The notes beneath the pieces are model-generated. The model was not told where the DNA came from and ran no database searches. It saw only the letters and a list, made by a program, of their open reading frames with translations. Below are positions 45,078 to 57,064 of a stretch of DNA of 64,000 bases, one piece after another; the stretch's first letter is position 1, and each line of letters begins with the position of its first letter. The translations under genes and the position numbers were made by a program. The DNA is from Metellina segmentata (taxonomy: Eukaryota > Arthropoda > Arachnida > Araneae > Tetragnathidae), in NCBI GenBank assembly GCA_947359465.1, contig OX375876.1, positions 70,562,998 through 70,626,997 of the forward strand. The letters are read 5' to 3'.

Positions 45078-46390
45078 TGCTATTAATTCGTGATTTTTTT
45101 TTTTTTAATTTTTTTTTTAATTTCTTGATCTTGCAGTTGCCACTTACAACAAAAAAGTGCACAAAATTTAGAAATGCGAAATTAATTTAGAACAAAAGAA
45201 ACAGATAATATCACTGTAAGCGCGCGATCCACCAACACGAGTTTCCGTTTCATTAACGCCCCTTGAAAAATATCGTCTGTCGCCAAATATTCGGAAATCG
45301 TTTACATTACGCAAAGAACAAAATAAGACTCGAAATAAATGAAGTATCAGAACTAAAATTCTATTTAAAAAATCATTTTTTAATTGTTTTTTTTAGCAGT
45401 ACACTACTGGTAAAGCAATCCAAGTAATTGTAATACTTAATATACATTCCAGTTTTTCCAAAACTACCAAAATTAAGGTAAATTTAAGTGTACTTATTCA
45501 GGTGTTTTAGCATGAAACTTATCTCCACTGTTATAAAAGGAAGTGTTTGTCTGTTTTATGTTTGTTTGTTTTCTGTTATCAAAGTCCTGACGAATCAATG
45601 GCACTTTGTAAGTAAGGGCATTTGGCACAGTAAGATGTAACTAGTAATTGCATTTGGCACACAGGTAGTCCGAATTTTTTGCAATTTTTGTGTAGAGGTG
45701 AATTTTAAAATTCAATCTAGAACATTTTAAAATGATTTAAATGAAATTTAATTATTATTGGGGGGGGGGTTGGAATGACAACAGCATAAAAAATTACAGA
45801 TTCTAAATTATTTTTTCATTTTTCATTTTGCGCGGAGGAATGATTTTCCAGCAGATTTTAAAGAACAAAGTTTTAACTTTAGTTTTGTAATTCTTTTTCT
45901 ACCTCCTAGATCGTTGAAGAAAGAGTAAAAATTTCATCGGATTTGAAATATGCGAAAAATTTCACTTAGATCAATACCTAAAAATATAATTTTCTTTAAA
46001 TAAATAAAAAATTTTAATTGAATATCTTTTATATTTTTGCAAGAGATTTTGTGACGTCACGCTAACATTGGTGTTGCAAAAATAAACATATTACATTTCC
46101 TGCCCTCTTACAATTTCAGCAAAAGAAAGCAAAGAAAATAAAAATAAAATTTGGCTGGCATTGTTTAGTTCTTTTTCTGTAAAATCGGGATCGTTAAAGA
46201 TAGATTAATTTGACACCAGATAGATACCTTATACATTTTATTTTCTTTTAATAAATAATTTTGCAATTAAATATTTATATTTTCTCAAGAGATTGTGACA
46301 TCACGCCGAATTCCCATTTGGTTTGCGAAGCAAACTAATAACCCCACCGGGCTAGCCACGAAGTGACTTGTCTAAATATAAAATTTAAAA
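45078..46390. other. Intronic; diverged tandem duplication and hairpin
   Basis: 45890-46080 and 46165-46320 are diverged copies: ATCGTTGAAGAAAGAG / ATCGTTAAAGATAGA, then AATTTTCTTTAAATAAATA / TTTTCTTTTAATAAATA, then AGAGATTTTGTGACGTCACG / AGAGATTGTGACATCACG. The second ends in a hairpin GTTTGC-GAA-GCAAAC (46321-46335). A G-run lies near 45760-45770. Confidence 0.6.
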
Positions 46391-46714
46391 AAAGGTTTAC
46401 TATTGCATAAACTAATACAGTCCAGCCCGCAATATAGCAAAGTCGCCCGAAACACTGAAATTTATTCGTTACAACCGTTATAATATAACAACGGACGTAC
46501 CCGCGTGTTCTAAAGCAAAAGAATTTTCACACTAAGGCTAAAACTTAATTCAAAAAAGTCTCACTTTCTTTTGAACAGTTGAATTTACAATGCAGTTGCA
46601 TAGTTATTTTTCTAGTGCACTAGAATTATCACGGCAGTCAATGTTACGCGATTCGAAGAACGCACTCAATTTTTGAAGACTGTCCACGGCGATTTTGATG
46701 TCACTAACTGTCTA

Positions 46715-46925
46715 TTTACTTCAATTTCATGTCTTCCTCTTCGGAATCATCAGAAGTATTTTGTAACACTGCTCCAATGATGTTATCGTCTGTTTGTTGT
46801 GCTTCAAATTCTACGTTGCAATCGCTATCAACATAATCAGCAAAAGTAACATCATAATCCAAAATTCTTTTTTCCTGTAAATTTTTCCACAGGGAACTTT
46901 CTTCAGGATCAGGCTTGGAAAAGAA
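46715..46925 (-). pseudogene. Tigger-like transposase C-terminal remnant
   Basis: A 70-codon open minus-strand segment without its own ATG: DSDFFSKPDPEESSLWKNLQ, then FADYVDSDCNVEFEAQQTDD, NIIGAVLQNTSDDSEEEDM, then stop. An acidic tail with W..L, DYV..D and DD.I...V blocks is typical of the C terminus of Tigger/jerky-type DDE_1 transposases. No upstream catalytic part was found. The identity rests on this tail alone. Confidence 0.5.
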
Positions 46926-47021
46926 ATCTGAGTCTCAAAAAGTCCCACTAAAAATCCTGAATACTTCCAGCAATTTCGGATGATTTTCGATTGAACGAAA
47001 CACCAGGTTTAATCTAATTAA

Positions 47022-47430
47022 TTGGCCGCCGGCCAAGAACGCATTGGTTTACTTTCGCCTAAGGCAAAAATGGATGTGACACGCGAAGTGCAATACACTG
47101 CATTGAAATTTTGTTTTCGACTTAAAATATCGTCAGATCTTTCAAAAACCAATGTCACGTGTGTTCCCCATCCTCCATATAGTACTGATGTAGCACCATG
47201 CTATTTTTTTTTTCTTTTCTCGAATTTGAAGAAATTCCTCCTGGAAAAGCGGTTTTCATCATCACAGGCAGTAAAAGATGCGTAGGCGATTTTGAAGGAC
47301 CTGTCAAAAAATGGCTTCAAGCATATGTGTTTGAAGACTGGAAAACAGGTGGGATTAGTGCATTGCATGTAATGGAGAGTAATTTGAGAAAGACCATAAA
47401 AATTTGGAGGAATAATACAGGAAATTATTT
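47022..47430 (+). pseudogene. mariner-family transposase C-terminal remnant
   Basis: The frame gives NVTCVPHPPYSTDVAPCYFF, then SNLKKFLLEKRFSSSQAVKD, and after a frameshift near 47280 FEGPVKKWLQAYVFEDWKT, the usual end of mariner-type transposases. The third catalytic Asp position (APCD in the family) is Tyr. The N-terminal two thirds are missing. Confidence 0.75.
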
Positions 47431-47459
47431 TTTAATAATTTTGATCATTCTTCATTGAA

Positions 47460-49005
47460 CAGCCATCGTACAAACAAACCACTCCATTCTTAGTTTTTAA
47501 ATATCACTGAATTGAGAGTACTTTAGTTCTTTTAAAGCCTGATAGAGGTATTAGCCTCATATCTCCCACTGTAGGGACGGCCCTGATTGTGATAATTTAA
47601 TTCTTAGACTGATAATATTTACTTAATAGTATCAGTAAAAAGGATGGATTTAATGCTTCATTAAGTGATAATACGTATTACCAATTTCCTGTAAACAATA
47701 TGAATTAACTTAATGTACATAACTTTTAGTTTGAATTTTTTAAATTGCTTGAGAAGCTTTTATAAGGTGTTTTAGCACTTTAATTACCACAGCCCTTAAA
47801 AATCCTAAAATTACGGTTACCCAATTTAGTAATTCAACTGAATGGGAACAAATAGGAATAGCACTCATTACGTTTAATGCACGTTGTCCTAAGTTTTGCT
47901 AAATTAATTTTCCACGTCCATTTTTGGCAAACTTTACTACTAACGTATTCCATAAGCGTACACTTTGTAGAAAAGTACTGAGTAGTTGTATTGAGTGTTT
48001 AAATATATATTATTTTTCCAATTTCATTTTATGCGTTTCAGGTCTTATTTTAAACGATAGATGGCAGCATGACTCAGTGAAAGAGTGAACATTTATTGTA
48101 GATGATAATTTTTAAAACATGCGATGGTGAAGCCTTTTTGCTCCAAGTGGAATTAGAAAAATAATGAAAGGGATCAAAACAGTTGTTTCGTTTTTAAAGT
48201 TTCATCGAAATGCTGTATAAAATCCTGTACATCAAAAATAGCATTGCTGATCAAGGAAAATATAATATTCCTTAATTATTAATTCTCCACACACAATTTG
48301 GCTCATTCATCTCGTTTTTTAGAATTTCAGTTCTCTACAGTGACTTTTTAGCAAGCTCCCGGAAAAAGGTAGGAAAAAAATTATCTACAATCAATATACA
48401 GCACGTTTTCATGGTTTAAAAGTACTTTCAATATATTTCTAATAAAATAAAATTTCAAAGGTTTGTAAAAAGGAAAGCGAAAAAAATGTGTACATCCTTG
48501 TTAGTTAAATATTGAGTACTTTTCATGATCAAAGGATCCGTTATTAAACTTAATTGGAAACGGTTAAACTTGGGAGAGCATATATTGTAGACCTGGGAAA
48601 ATGTAAGAGAGTTAGACTGGTCCTGAAATTGACAGCCTAGTTCTTGTTCCAGTCTTTTGATTGCCTTTCATAGAAAAATGTTTATATAATTTAAGTGTAC
48701 AATTCTTCTCAACAATTGTAAAAAGTATCATCTCTCTGTAGAATAAACTCTTGAGCAATATTTTAAATATTAATACGTTCCACGCATTTGCGAATTCTTT
48801 TTATACGAGAAATGCATAATGCACAAGTCTGATTTTAAAATGGCTTTTAGTTATAAATGTTCGTAAGTTGCATACATTTTTACTCCCGTATACTTTAATT
48901 TCTTTCTATCAAACAGGGAAGACTAACAGAGAAGATTATTAAAATGCATTACAATAGTGATAAAATAGAACGATGGGAAAAACAAGCTTTTAGAGTTGAT
49001 GCTAT
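47460..49005. other. Intronic, no feature recognised
   Basis: AT-rich sequence left of the hAT element; nothing recognised. Confidence 0.4.
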
Positions 49006-49013
49006 CGAATAGG

Positions 49014-49978
49014 CAAGGTTGGGCGGTAACGCGTTACTTTGTAACAATTACTTTTTACAGTAATCTTATAGGTAATTCGTTACATTTGAAAACCAGTAAT
49101 TTTACAGGTAATTCGTTACATAATTTTCGTTAAAGTAGTTTTAGTTACAGTAACGCGTTACAAAACTCAAAAAACTCCTTAAATTATTGTGAACCGTTAA
49201 ATATTTCTTTAACACAAGGTGTAAAAAAATATATTAAAAATTTTTTTTAATGATAAAAACGTAGTGACTGCCAGTGTTCTTTACCCAAAGTTTAAACTCG
49301 GTACTTGGCTTGATCTTGTCATAACTGATTCTGATTGAGATACTATCAACGCATTTCATCAAAGAGAAAATATCAAACGAATCGTAGAAGAGAAATATTG
49401 TGCTCACAAAAATGAATATTTTCCTACTGATTGTACTGATGATGACTAACATTCATCTAGCAGTGACGATGAATTGTTTGAGACAGTGAAAACTAGACAT
49501 CCTTCTGCCGATTTTGAGTTATCTACTATTTTCAAAACAAAGATTGTAGTTTGTCTGTATTCTGATCTCTACCTACAATAAAAAGCATGCTTGTAAAATA
49601 CAATACTCCCTTTTCAGCCAGTGCGGCTTTTGAAAGATTGTATAGTTCTGTCTGTGTCTCCGACCCAATCGCAGCTGCGTAAGTGACAAAAATTTTGCGA
49701 TGCAGCTTTTGCTGTATCACAATAAATAGATTTTTTTATAACGATGTAATAAAGTTGATCAAAAATCTTTCGTTTATTAATTCCTGCATTATTTTTAAAA
49801 CATTTGTAAATGGAATTTTGTCGTAAAAAGTAATCTTAAAAGTAATTGTAACTGTAACGAGTTACTATTGAAACGCAGTAATCTTACAGGTAAGTCGTTA
49901 TTTTTTACGAAAAGTAATTGTAATTGTAACAAATTACATTTAAACAAGTAACTGCCCAATCGTAACCGCCCAGCCCTG
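49014..49978 (+). mobile_element. hAT element, internally deleted, 8-bp TSD
   Basis: CGAATAGG at 49006-49013 is repeated perfectly at 49979-49986, the 8-bp duplication of hAT elements. The ends are CAAGGTTGGGCGGTAAC and its counterpart reading inward CAGGGCTGGGCGGTTAC. Subterminal modules (GTAACGCGTTAC, TACAGGTAATTCGTTAC, AAAAGTAATTGTAAC) repeat in both halves. The interior has two transposase scraps: SVLYPKFKLGTWLDLV at about 49275-49325 and KYNTPFSASAAFERLYSSV at about 49598-49650, the latter from the hAT C-terminal dimerisation domain. At 965 bp it lacks most of the coding region. The perfect TSD suggests a fairly recent insertion. Confidence 0.9.
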
Positions 49979-50069
49979 CGAATAGGTTGTTAGGCAGTTT
50001 AATTTTTATCGCACTCAAGTGAAACGAATGACGATGATGGTAGAGGATCATTCGTGAAGGGAAAATTCG

Positions 50070-50360
50070 GAAGACACCTCGTAATTTTGCTTGCCCAAAC
50101 CTGGCCCTCGTGCCATAAAAAAAAATCAAATAACCAATCACCTCGTAATTTTAAACCACGGTACAAAGTCAACACTTGAGCTCGCACTCCACTTTCTAAA
50201 TCTTCCAAACGAGACAACATGAGAACATTTGAGGCCACGATAGATTTTAAGAGCACCAACTCCCACGTACACTACGGTTTTTAATTGCATCGAGTTACGA
50301 AATCACAACCCTCTGGTTACTAATCCAGGACTCTGTCAACTGGGCGACCAGTCTTATCGA
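50070..50360 (-). mobile_element. SINE-A copy
   Basis: The plus strand reads CACCTCGTAATTTTAAACC, ACGGTACAAAGTCAAC, ACTTGAGCTCGCACTCC, and then the head with AAATCACAACCCTCTGGTTA and CAACTGGGCGACCAG. It is the reverse complement of a GTTGCGA-type copy, diverged. Confidence 0.7.
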
Positions 50361-50699
50361 ATGGAAAAAACTTTCAAAGTGATAGAATGTATTTTGACGT
50401 AGAACCATGTCTTATGATACGAGATGTGGATGACCACGGTAAACGTGACACAGTTGTGTGACCGATTTCGATTCGCAAAAACTCCGGTGTTATCGGGAGC
50501 GGGATAACGTCACTGTATCGTTTGACACCGCATAAATGAATTTCAGTGACTTTTGGGGTGAAGTGATTAAGGAGTGGTAGTGGCATGGTCATTTTAGTAT
50601 ATTATTTCGTTTCAATCAATACTGAACTAAAAGTGATTGGTCATTGGTTTTGGCCTGTAATTAATGTTGATATAGTGGAATCGTGCGGTTGGTTATATG

Positions 50700-50870
50700 A
50701 GTTATGCTCGCTGGTGCAAGAGTCATATTTGGCCAAGCAGCGAGAAACTTAATACGGACAACATCAAATAAATGCTCTTAAATGCACAAGGAAAGCTTTA
50801 ATAATGCAGAAGAAAAATATACCCAGGTAGCAATCGAACCATTAGGTTCCACTGTATGAATTGAAAATTT
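50700..50870 (-). mobile_element. SINE-B copy, diverged
   Basis: On the minus strand a B-box-like GGTTCGATTGCTACC is followed by GGGTATATTTTTCTTCTGC, then CCAAATATGACTCTTGC and AGCGAGCATAAC, parallel to the 14.5 kb copy. Confidence 0.5.
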
Positions 50871-51393
50871 TACAATTGCAATCATGGGTAGCTCTAGGAG
50901 CTAAACATCGCGGGCAAATTCACTTCCATCTCAATGTGCTTTTTATTTTGTGGTAGTTAAAAAATTTTATGAAGTGCGAAGCTTATCCGGGCAGAAGCTG
51001 TCACATAAGACAATAAAAACTGCTATATCCCGTAATAGGATGAACGTCTTCCAGAACTCGAAACTGTCAACCATGAGGCCTACTGTTGAGGCAGGTCCCA
51101 ACATTTACATTCCAAGTTTCAATACTTGTTTATATGATGGACCTCTCATGATATAAAGATACGTATCGAAAGAGTTCAACACTTATCAATGTAAAAGGGA
51201 AAATTAATAACTGTGTATCTTTAATAATTTATAATTATCACATTTTACTCGCGTTATCACCTATGTAGGCCTGGATGAAAACATATTGGAGTTGCAAACG
51301 AAAGGGTTAGTAACACACAAATTATAACTATTATTAATATTTCTGATTCCTCTTGGTCTAGCACATACTAGACCAAAAGTTCATGACCCTACT
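50871..51393. other. Intronic, no feature recognised
   Basis: A frame at 50950-51156 has no recognisable domain. Confidence 0.4.
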
Positions 51394-51577
51394 CTTAAAC
51401 TCTCCAACTGGTTTCGACCAAGTATCTCGTCAATCAAGATCTGAACAATTTTGCTAATGACGTGATATCTCATCAAGATATTGCAGAATTTTATGTTGAC
51501 GAGATCGAGTTCTGCTCATGTTTTTTCTAATGACGAGATACATATTTCATCGAGTCAACCACCATGACGGTTAAAAA
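51394..51577. repeat. Self-complementary dispersed repeat, copy 5 of 5
   Basis: Ends CTTAAACTCTCCAACTGG and GTCAACCACCATGACGGTTA pair. The interior has AGTATCTCGTCAATCAAGAT, CTAATGACGTGATATCTCAT, CAAGATATTGCAG, GACGAGATCGAG and CTAATGACGAGATAC. This is the shortest copy. Confidence 0.75.
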
Positions 51578-51971
51578 AAATCCAAAATCATCGAAGGTTA
51601 TGAGCAACTAACACATAAAAGCATGCGAGTCGGAGAAGCCTATGAGTTCGTGCATTTAGGATAAACAGAAAAAATGTTATGTCCTTATTTGAAATTTGAG
51701 TTAGTATAGTAACTTCTGAATCTACAAAGCCATCTGTGACTTTCAATCTAGTTATATGCATCAGTTTTTTTGTTTTTTTTTGTACTGTTTGGACTCTAGA
51801 TATTCTTGATGTGTTCGTATGGACCCCAAAAACATTTCTTAAAATTGAGATCATCTGTAATGTAACAAATGAATGATGGGTTTGTGAGTAATAAATTCGG
51901 ACACAGAAAACTGTTAGGTCAACAAAAGTTTTAGCATTGTAAAAAATGTCCTCAGATTAAAAAGTTTAAAT

Positions 51972-53970
51972 GGGAGTTAGTACCTTTCAACCTTCAAAAA
52001 ATCGATTTTTCAAATTCATTTAAAAAAATTATTTAGACTGTTTAGAACATTTTGAAACAAACCGCATCAAAATCGGTAAAAATTAAGTTCACAGTGATAA
52101 AAAACGTAATTGCAAACAGTGACAGCATGTAAACAAAAGCACGTATCCGCTGGTTTCGGTTTGACAGCAGAATACGAAGAAAAGAAGCTTAGATATTGCT
52201 CAACACAACTCACATTTACTTTAACTTTAAGTGTTTACTGTTGTATTACAATTCAAATCCATTTGCCGTCTATTTGCTGTGAATCGGAAGTGATTTAGAG
52301 CTATTACAGTATATTTGATTGTGCTTGTTTCTTTGGATACATCTTTTTCATAATGTCTAATAAATCAGCCCGAAGAAATTCCGATTTCCGACGGAAGAAA
52401 CGACGATTTTGTGGAAAAAGGTTTACCAAGGATCCATCGGAAATAAGTAAATCTGGAGTGTCTGCTTCTGCTAAAAAGATACGCCTGGATAACTTTTCAT
52501 TTGAACTAACTTCCAATGAAGATGAAGACACTAAAACGTTTCCCGAAATTCAAAAGTTGCTACGTTATTGTGTGGATAAAGTTGAATGTGTAGGGCAAAT
52601 ACAAAAACGCATGGGTATCAGACTGCGAAAGTTAAAGACTTTGCAACGAGGAAAGAAACTATCGGATGGAAAAAGCGTCAGTGGAAAAAACCGACTCACT
52701 GACAAACTAATCGACACGTTTACAACTTACTATGGGAATGCCGTCAGGGAGAATCGTGACTCGGTAAAGGACATGCGACAAGCTATTTGGGCAATTTACT
52801 GCCATTACAGATCCACTGACGCTGATCCTATGCATCAATTTTGCCCAAGTGGAGAGACATCATGGTGTCGATACAAGAAAGCCGAGGTCACTAACTCTCA
52901 TCACTCATCATCACGACAATTTAGTGCCAACTGCTGTGATGGACTTCATCAAACCAGTGTTTGTCGAACTGTCTTCTCCCAAGCTGTTAAGAAAATACTT
53001 AGGTGTTAGGTGGCAAGACTCAAAATGCCAAGGAGTCGTTCAACTGCACCATTTGGAAGTATTGTGCCAAAACATCAGGGTGTTCAAAAATTGTTGGAGA
53101 TATTGCAGTGAATGTGTGTGGAAGTTGTGATTTTTTATGAAGGTATTGCTGGATGTATTGGCATCATGAATACTTTCGGATTTCAAGTGGGACGCCTTTC
53201 TCGTTTCTCGGCAGCCCAGGTAGATTACATACACATTAAAGCAGCTGATGTAAAATCAATATAATCCACTTTAGAGGCCCGAAAAGCTAACAGCATGAGA
53301 AAAAAGCTGCCAATGAGCATTTCCTTAACATAGAAGGTACCACCTATGAAGCAGGTGGTCTTTAAGTGCCACAAGAGGTATGTTTTTTAAATAATCAAAG
53401 TTTTATTTTTAATTGCGTTTTTCTCATTTTCAAATTTTTGGACTTTCCCACAAGTTTTAAAAAAGCTAATAAACATAGAGTTAATAAATTTTGTATGGTT
53501 ATTCTAAAAGTAGATCTTAGTTCTCTGAACTATGGATTTGTGTATGAGAGCTATAGTTTTTTATTTATGGATCCATAAATGCTAAAATTTTTCAAAGTTG
53601 ACTTATTTTAAAATTTTTATAAATATTTTTACTTTAAATATCACAAATTCCTTAGTTTATAGAATTAAGACATTCATGTGTTTCAATTTAGTGCAAACAT
53701 TTGGGTTTTACAGTGCATCTTCTAAAAGTTATCTTGCGGGAAAGTTAAGTGAGTAAATTTCAAAACGAAGAAATTGTGTATAATTTTTGCTAGGTTTTAT
53801 AAAAATAGAGGTTTTTAATTACAAATATGACTGCAGTTTTTTAAAAGCCATACAATTATCTTTAAACTGTATCAATTTTATACTACAATATACAAAACTC
53901 AATTATTTATGATGAATCGAAAAAAGTATGTTTCCGCGAGCAACGCAAGGTCCAAAAGGTACTAACTCCC
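51972..53970 (+). mobile_element. Mutator-like DNA transposon with 16-bp TIRs
   Basis: GGGAGTTAGTACCTTT at 51972-51987 is the exact reverse complement of AAAGGTACTAACTCCC at 53955-53970. Between them lies a Mutator-like transposase in the same orientation. About 2.0 kb long. Outside the 16 bp the ends may extend by a few bases (TTAA(A/G)). A 9-bp target duplication, expected for Mutator-like elements, was not found by eye. Confidence 0.75.
52353..53364 (+). pseudogene. Mutator-like transposase, frameshifted
   Basis: The first frame, ATG 52353 to about 52905, is intact: basic start RKKRRFCGKRFTKD, SGKNRLTDKLIDTFTTYYGN, AVRENRDSVKDMRQAIWA and HQFCPSGETSWCRYKKAE. It then shifts to MDFIKPVFVELSSPKLLRKY (about 52938) and again to GGKTQNAKESFNCTIWKYCA (about 53009), followed by a stop, an approximate continuation GIMNTFGFQVGRLSRF, and EGTTYEAGGL near the end. 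This order (LTD..ID....YYG, CP.G..SWC.Y, KTQNA.ESFN) is the arthropod Mutator-like transposase domain. With only a few lesions it is one of the better preserved transposase genes in the window. Confidence 0.75.
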
Positions 53971-55214
53971 CTTAAGAACAGGTTCTCTCTTAAAACGAAA
54001 AAAAATTGCAAAATTAATTTTAACTGTTCATAGCTAAATTGCTAGTTTCAATAGTAAAAAAAAAAAAAATTTGAAACTTTTATTTCAATGAGTCTAATCT
54101 GAAATATTTGATCCTGTATCAAACACAAAATAAAACAATTTAAATCCCGCTTTTATTTTAAAATGTAGAAAATAATTTTTCTTGTGTCCACATGACTAAA
54201 CATAAAAACATCGTAGCTTTAATTAATTATTTTTAATCTCAAGAAACATTCATTACTGTCACAAGGAATTCGTAGTAAATTTCAGAATTATATGGTTATT
54301 GGAAGCCACCAATGAGGGGAATGGCAAGGTTAATTTTATTTAAGGAAACAGATTTGGTAAGCGTCTAAACTGTCATTTTAAGTCGTGTATGAAAACTATT
54401 TGGGTACTGAAAAAAAATTTAAATTTAATAAAAGCGTTCTTTAAAAAAGTTTAACATTTAATTTTTTGAAAATTTTTATTCTGATGTTACGTTATTCCAA
54501 CTTAGCAAAACTTGTTATCAGTGTAACACCAAAACCTCAGCAAAAATGGGCCCCAAAACATGTCGGAATGCACACTTGATCAGCTAGTCCATACAATTCT
54601 AAGAAGGTCGGTTCATATGTGGACATAGGACATTTCACATCAAATAGCTGTTAAAATACATCACTAACACTCAAACGAAATTTTTAAGAGTAAAAACTTG
54701 GGTCTCGTATAATAAAGATTTCCCTGGTGCACAGATGTAACTCTGACGACTTATGGTACAGTTCCAGACTACCCCGCTATTAAATCTTATGCACATTAGC
54801 AAACCTACAAAAAGTATCTAAATATTATCGACATGTTATTAGTCCACTTGATACTCAATCTTCTGCACCTTGACATCGGGTGGTGGTGGTTGACGTGTTT
54901 CTCTCTACTGTACATCAGAAAAAAACTTTCTAAACCACTTTGGTACAGCTATATCAGATCTGGCCCTTGTGCGCCATTAAAATCAATCAAAAGCAGTGAA
55001 AACAGATATAAAAGTTTGTATATTCAATTTTATTTCTACTTTTTCATTTACATCTCTTTTATTTGGTTTACTTTCCAGGGATGAAATAACTACTGTGGAC
55101 TTTAAGATACGAAATTTTAGTTTTTGCACTGTGGATATAAAATTTAATTAAAGTTTCTAGTTCATTGTTGATTCGTTGTAGAATTAATTAGCTTTGCAGT
55201 GGAGCAACACGATA
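53971..55214. other. Intronic, no feature recognised
   Basis: AT-rich. A frame at 54833-55084 has hydrophobic runs but no recognisable family. Confidence 0.4.
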
Positions 55215-55221
55215 TATGTTT

Positions 55222-55298
55222 GGGTATTTTTAATTAACGTCGCACTGGAGCAACACTACCGTTGCGTTGCTCTTGTGCGGCGTTAATTAAAAATACCT
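55222..55298. repeat. Head-to-head palindrome of two SINE-A 3' ends
   Basis: GGGTATTTTTAATTAACGTC, GCACTGGAGCAACAC and then GTTGCGTTGCTCTTGTGC, GGCGTTAATTAAAAATACC form a near-perfect palindrome of about 77 bp. Each arm is the last about 35 bp of SINE-A, one per strand. It lies about 390 bp upstream of the CHIC start codon. Confidence 0.85.
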
Positions 55299-56173
<875 letters not shown>

Positions 56174-56926
56174 ACACTGTCTTCATATATCGTTCTCATT
56201 TGTGTGTAAATCGTGTTTTAAAAGACATTCCACTTGTTACTAATGTATTTGGTTATCATTAATGATGACCATGCATTTGGTATCTTATAGTATATGATTT
56301 AGGGATATTTAAATTTATTAATAGGATATTTTAATAACTACATTTCATAAAATAATAATGTATAAAATTTGTATTATGCAAACTGTTGATGCGAAATTAG
56401 ATTGTACAGTTGGGATTTTCGATTGCTTATGAGCTTGTGTCAGAATTCAAGTCGAGTTAATGTGTTTGAATAATTGCTGGTGTTACAATGCTGTATGAGC
56501 TTGTGATAGAATTTAGGTCAGGTTAAAGTGTTTGAATAAGTGTTGGTATTGCAATGCTGTTGTGTGGTCAGAAATTTGATGCCAACTATATGTAACATGT
56601 GAAAATATAGTTATTCAGGTTAGTGTTACAAAGTTTTCTGGTTTTAAAATGATTATTTTTATGTATTTCAGCAATTTGGATTAATAACTTCTCAATAGTT
56701 CTTTTATAAGTAGTTATTTTTTCTTATTCACATGAAATGAGACATTACTGTTTAAGGTTAAATAACATGCTTCTTATTTACTAATTAATCTGTCCATGTA
56801 TGTGAGAAATATGCCAACTACATAGGTGAAAGTGTTATTACTTTCATGATTAATTTTAAGCATAAAGATAAAAAAAAAACCTGTTTGAATTCATTATAGT
56901 TGTATTAAAAACTGTCATACACCTGT

Positions 56927-56932
56927 AATAAA
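56927..56932 (+). terminator. Poly(A) signal AATAAA, likely for CHIC
   Basis: AATAAA sits about 750 bp after the CHIC stop codon and about 40 bp before the acceptor of the host gene's exon 2. Cleavage 15-25 bp downstream would end the nested transcript just before that exon. Confidence 0.5.
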
Positions 56933-56973
56933 AGCATTTTCTGTAATTAAAAATGTTAATCTTTTGGTTTTAG

Positions 56974-57064
56974 TTAGCTGCTCAAGTTTTACGCAAAAAA
57001 AACAGCATTGTTTGTGAAGTATTACCCGATGTACTTGCCACATCTCAGGCTGCTGATGTTGCAG
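56974..57064 (+). CDS. Calsequestrin-like protein, exon 2
   Basis: Acceptor CTTTTGGTTTTAG|TTAGCTG and donor GCAG|GTAGAA bound 91 nt that read in phase 0 as LAAQVLRKKNSIVCEVLPDV and LATSQAADVA, leaving one base. Joined to exon 1 this gives ETFAE-LAAQVL, matching the helix-strand order of the first calsequestrin domain (E..LVAQVL, then a strand, then an Asp-containing turn and the AxxLA-type helix). It is too short for an ATG-based frame. Its position 28.5 kb from exon 1 makes the splice join an inference, but phase and domain order agree. Confidence 0.65.
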
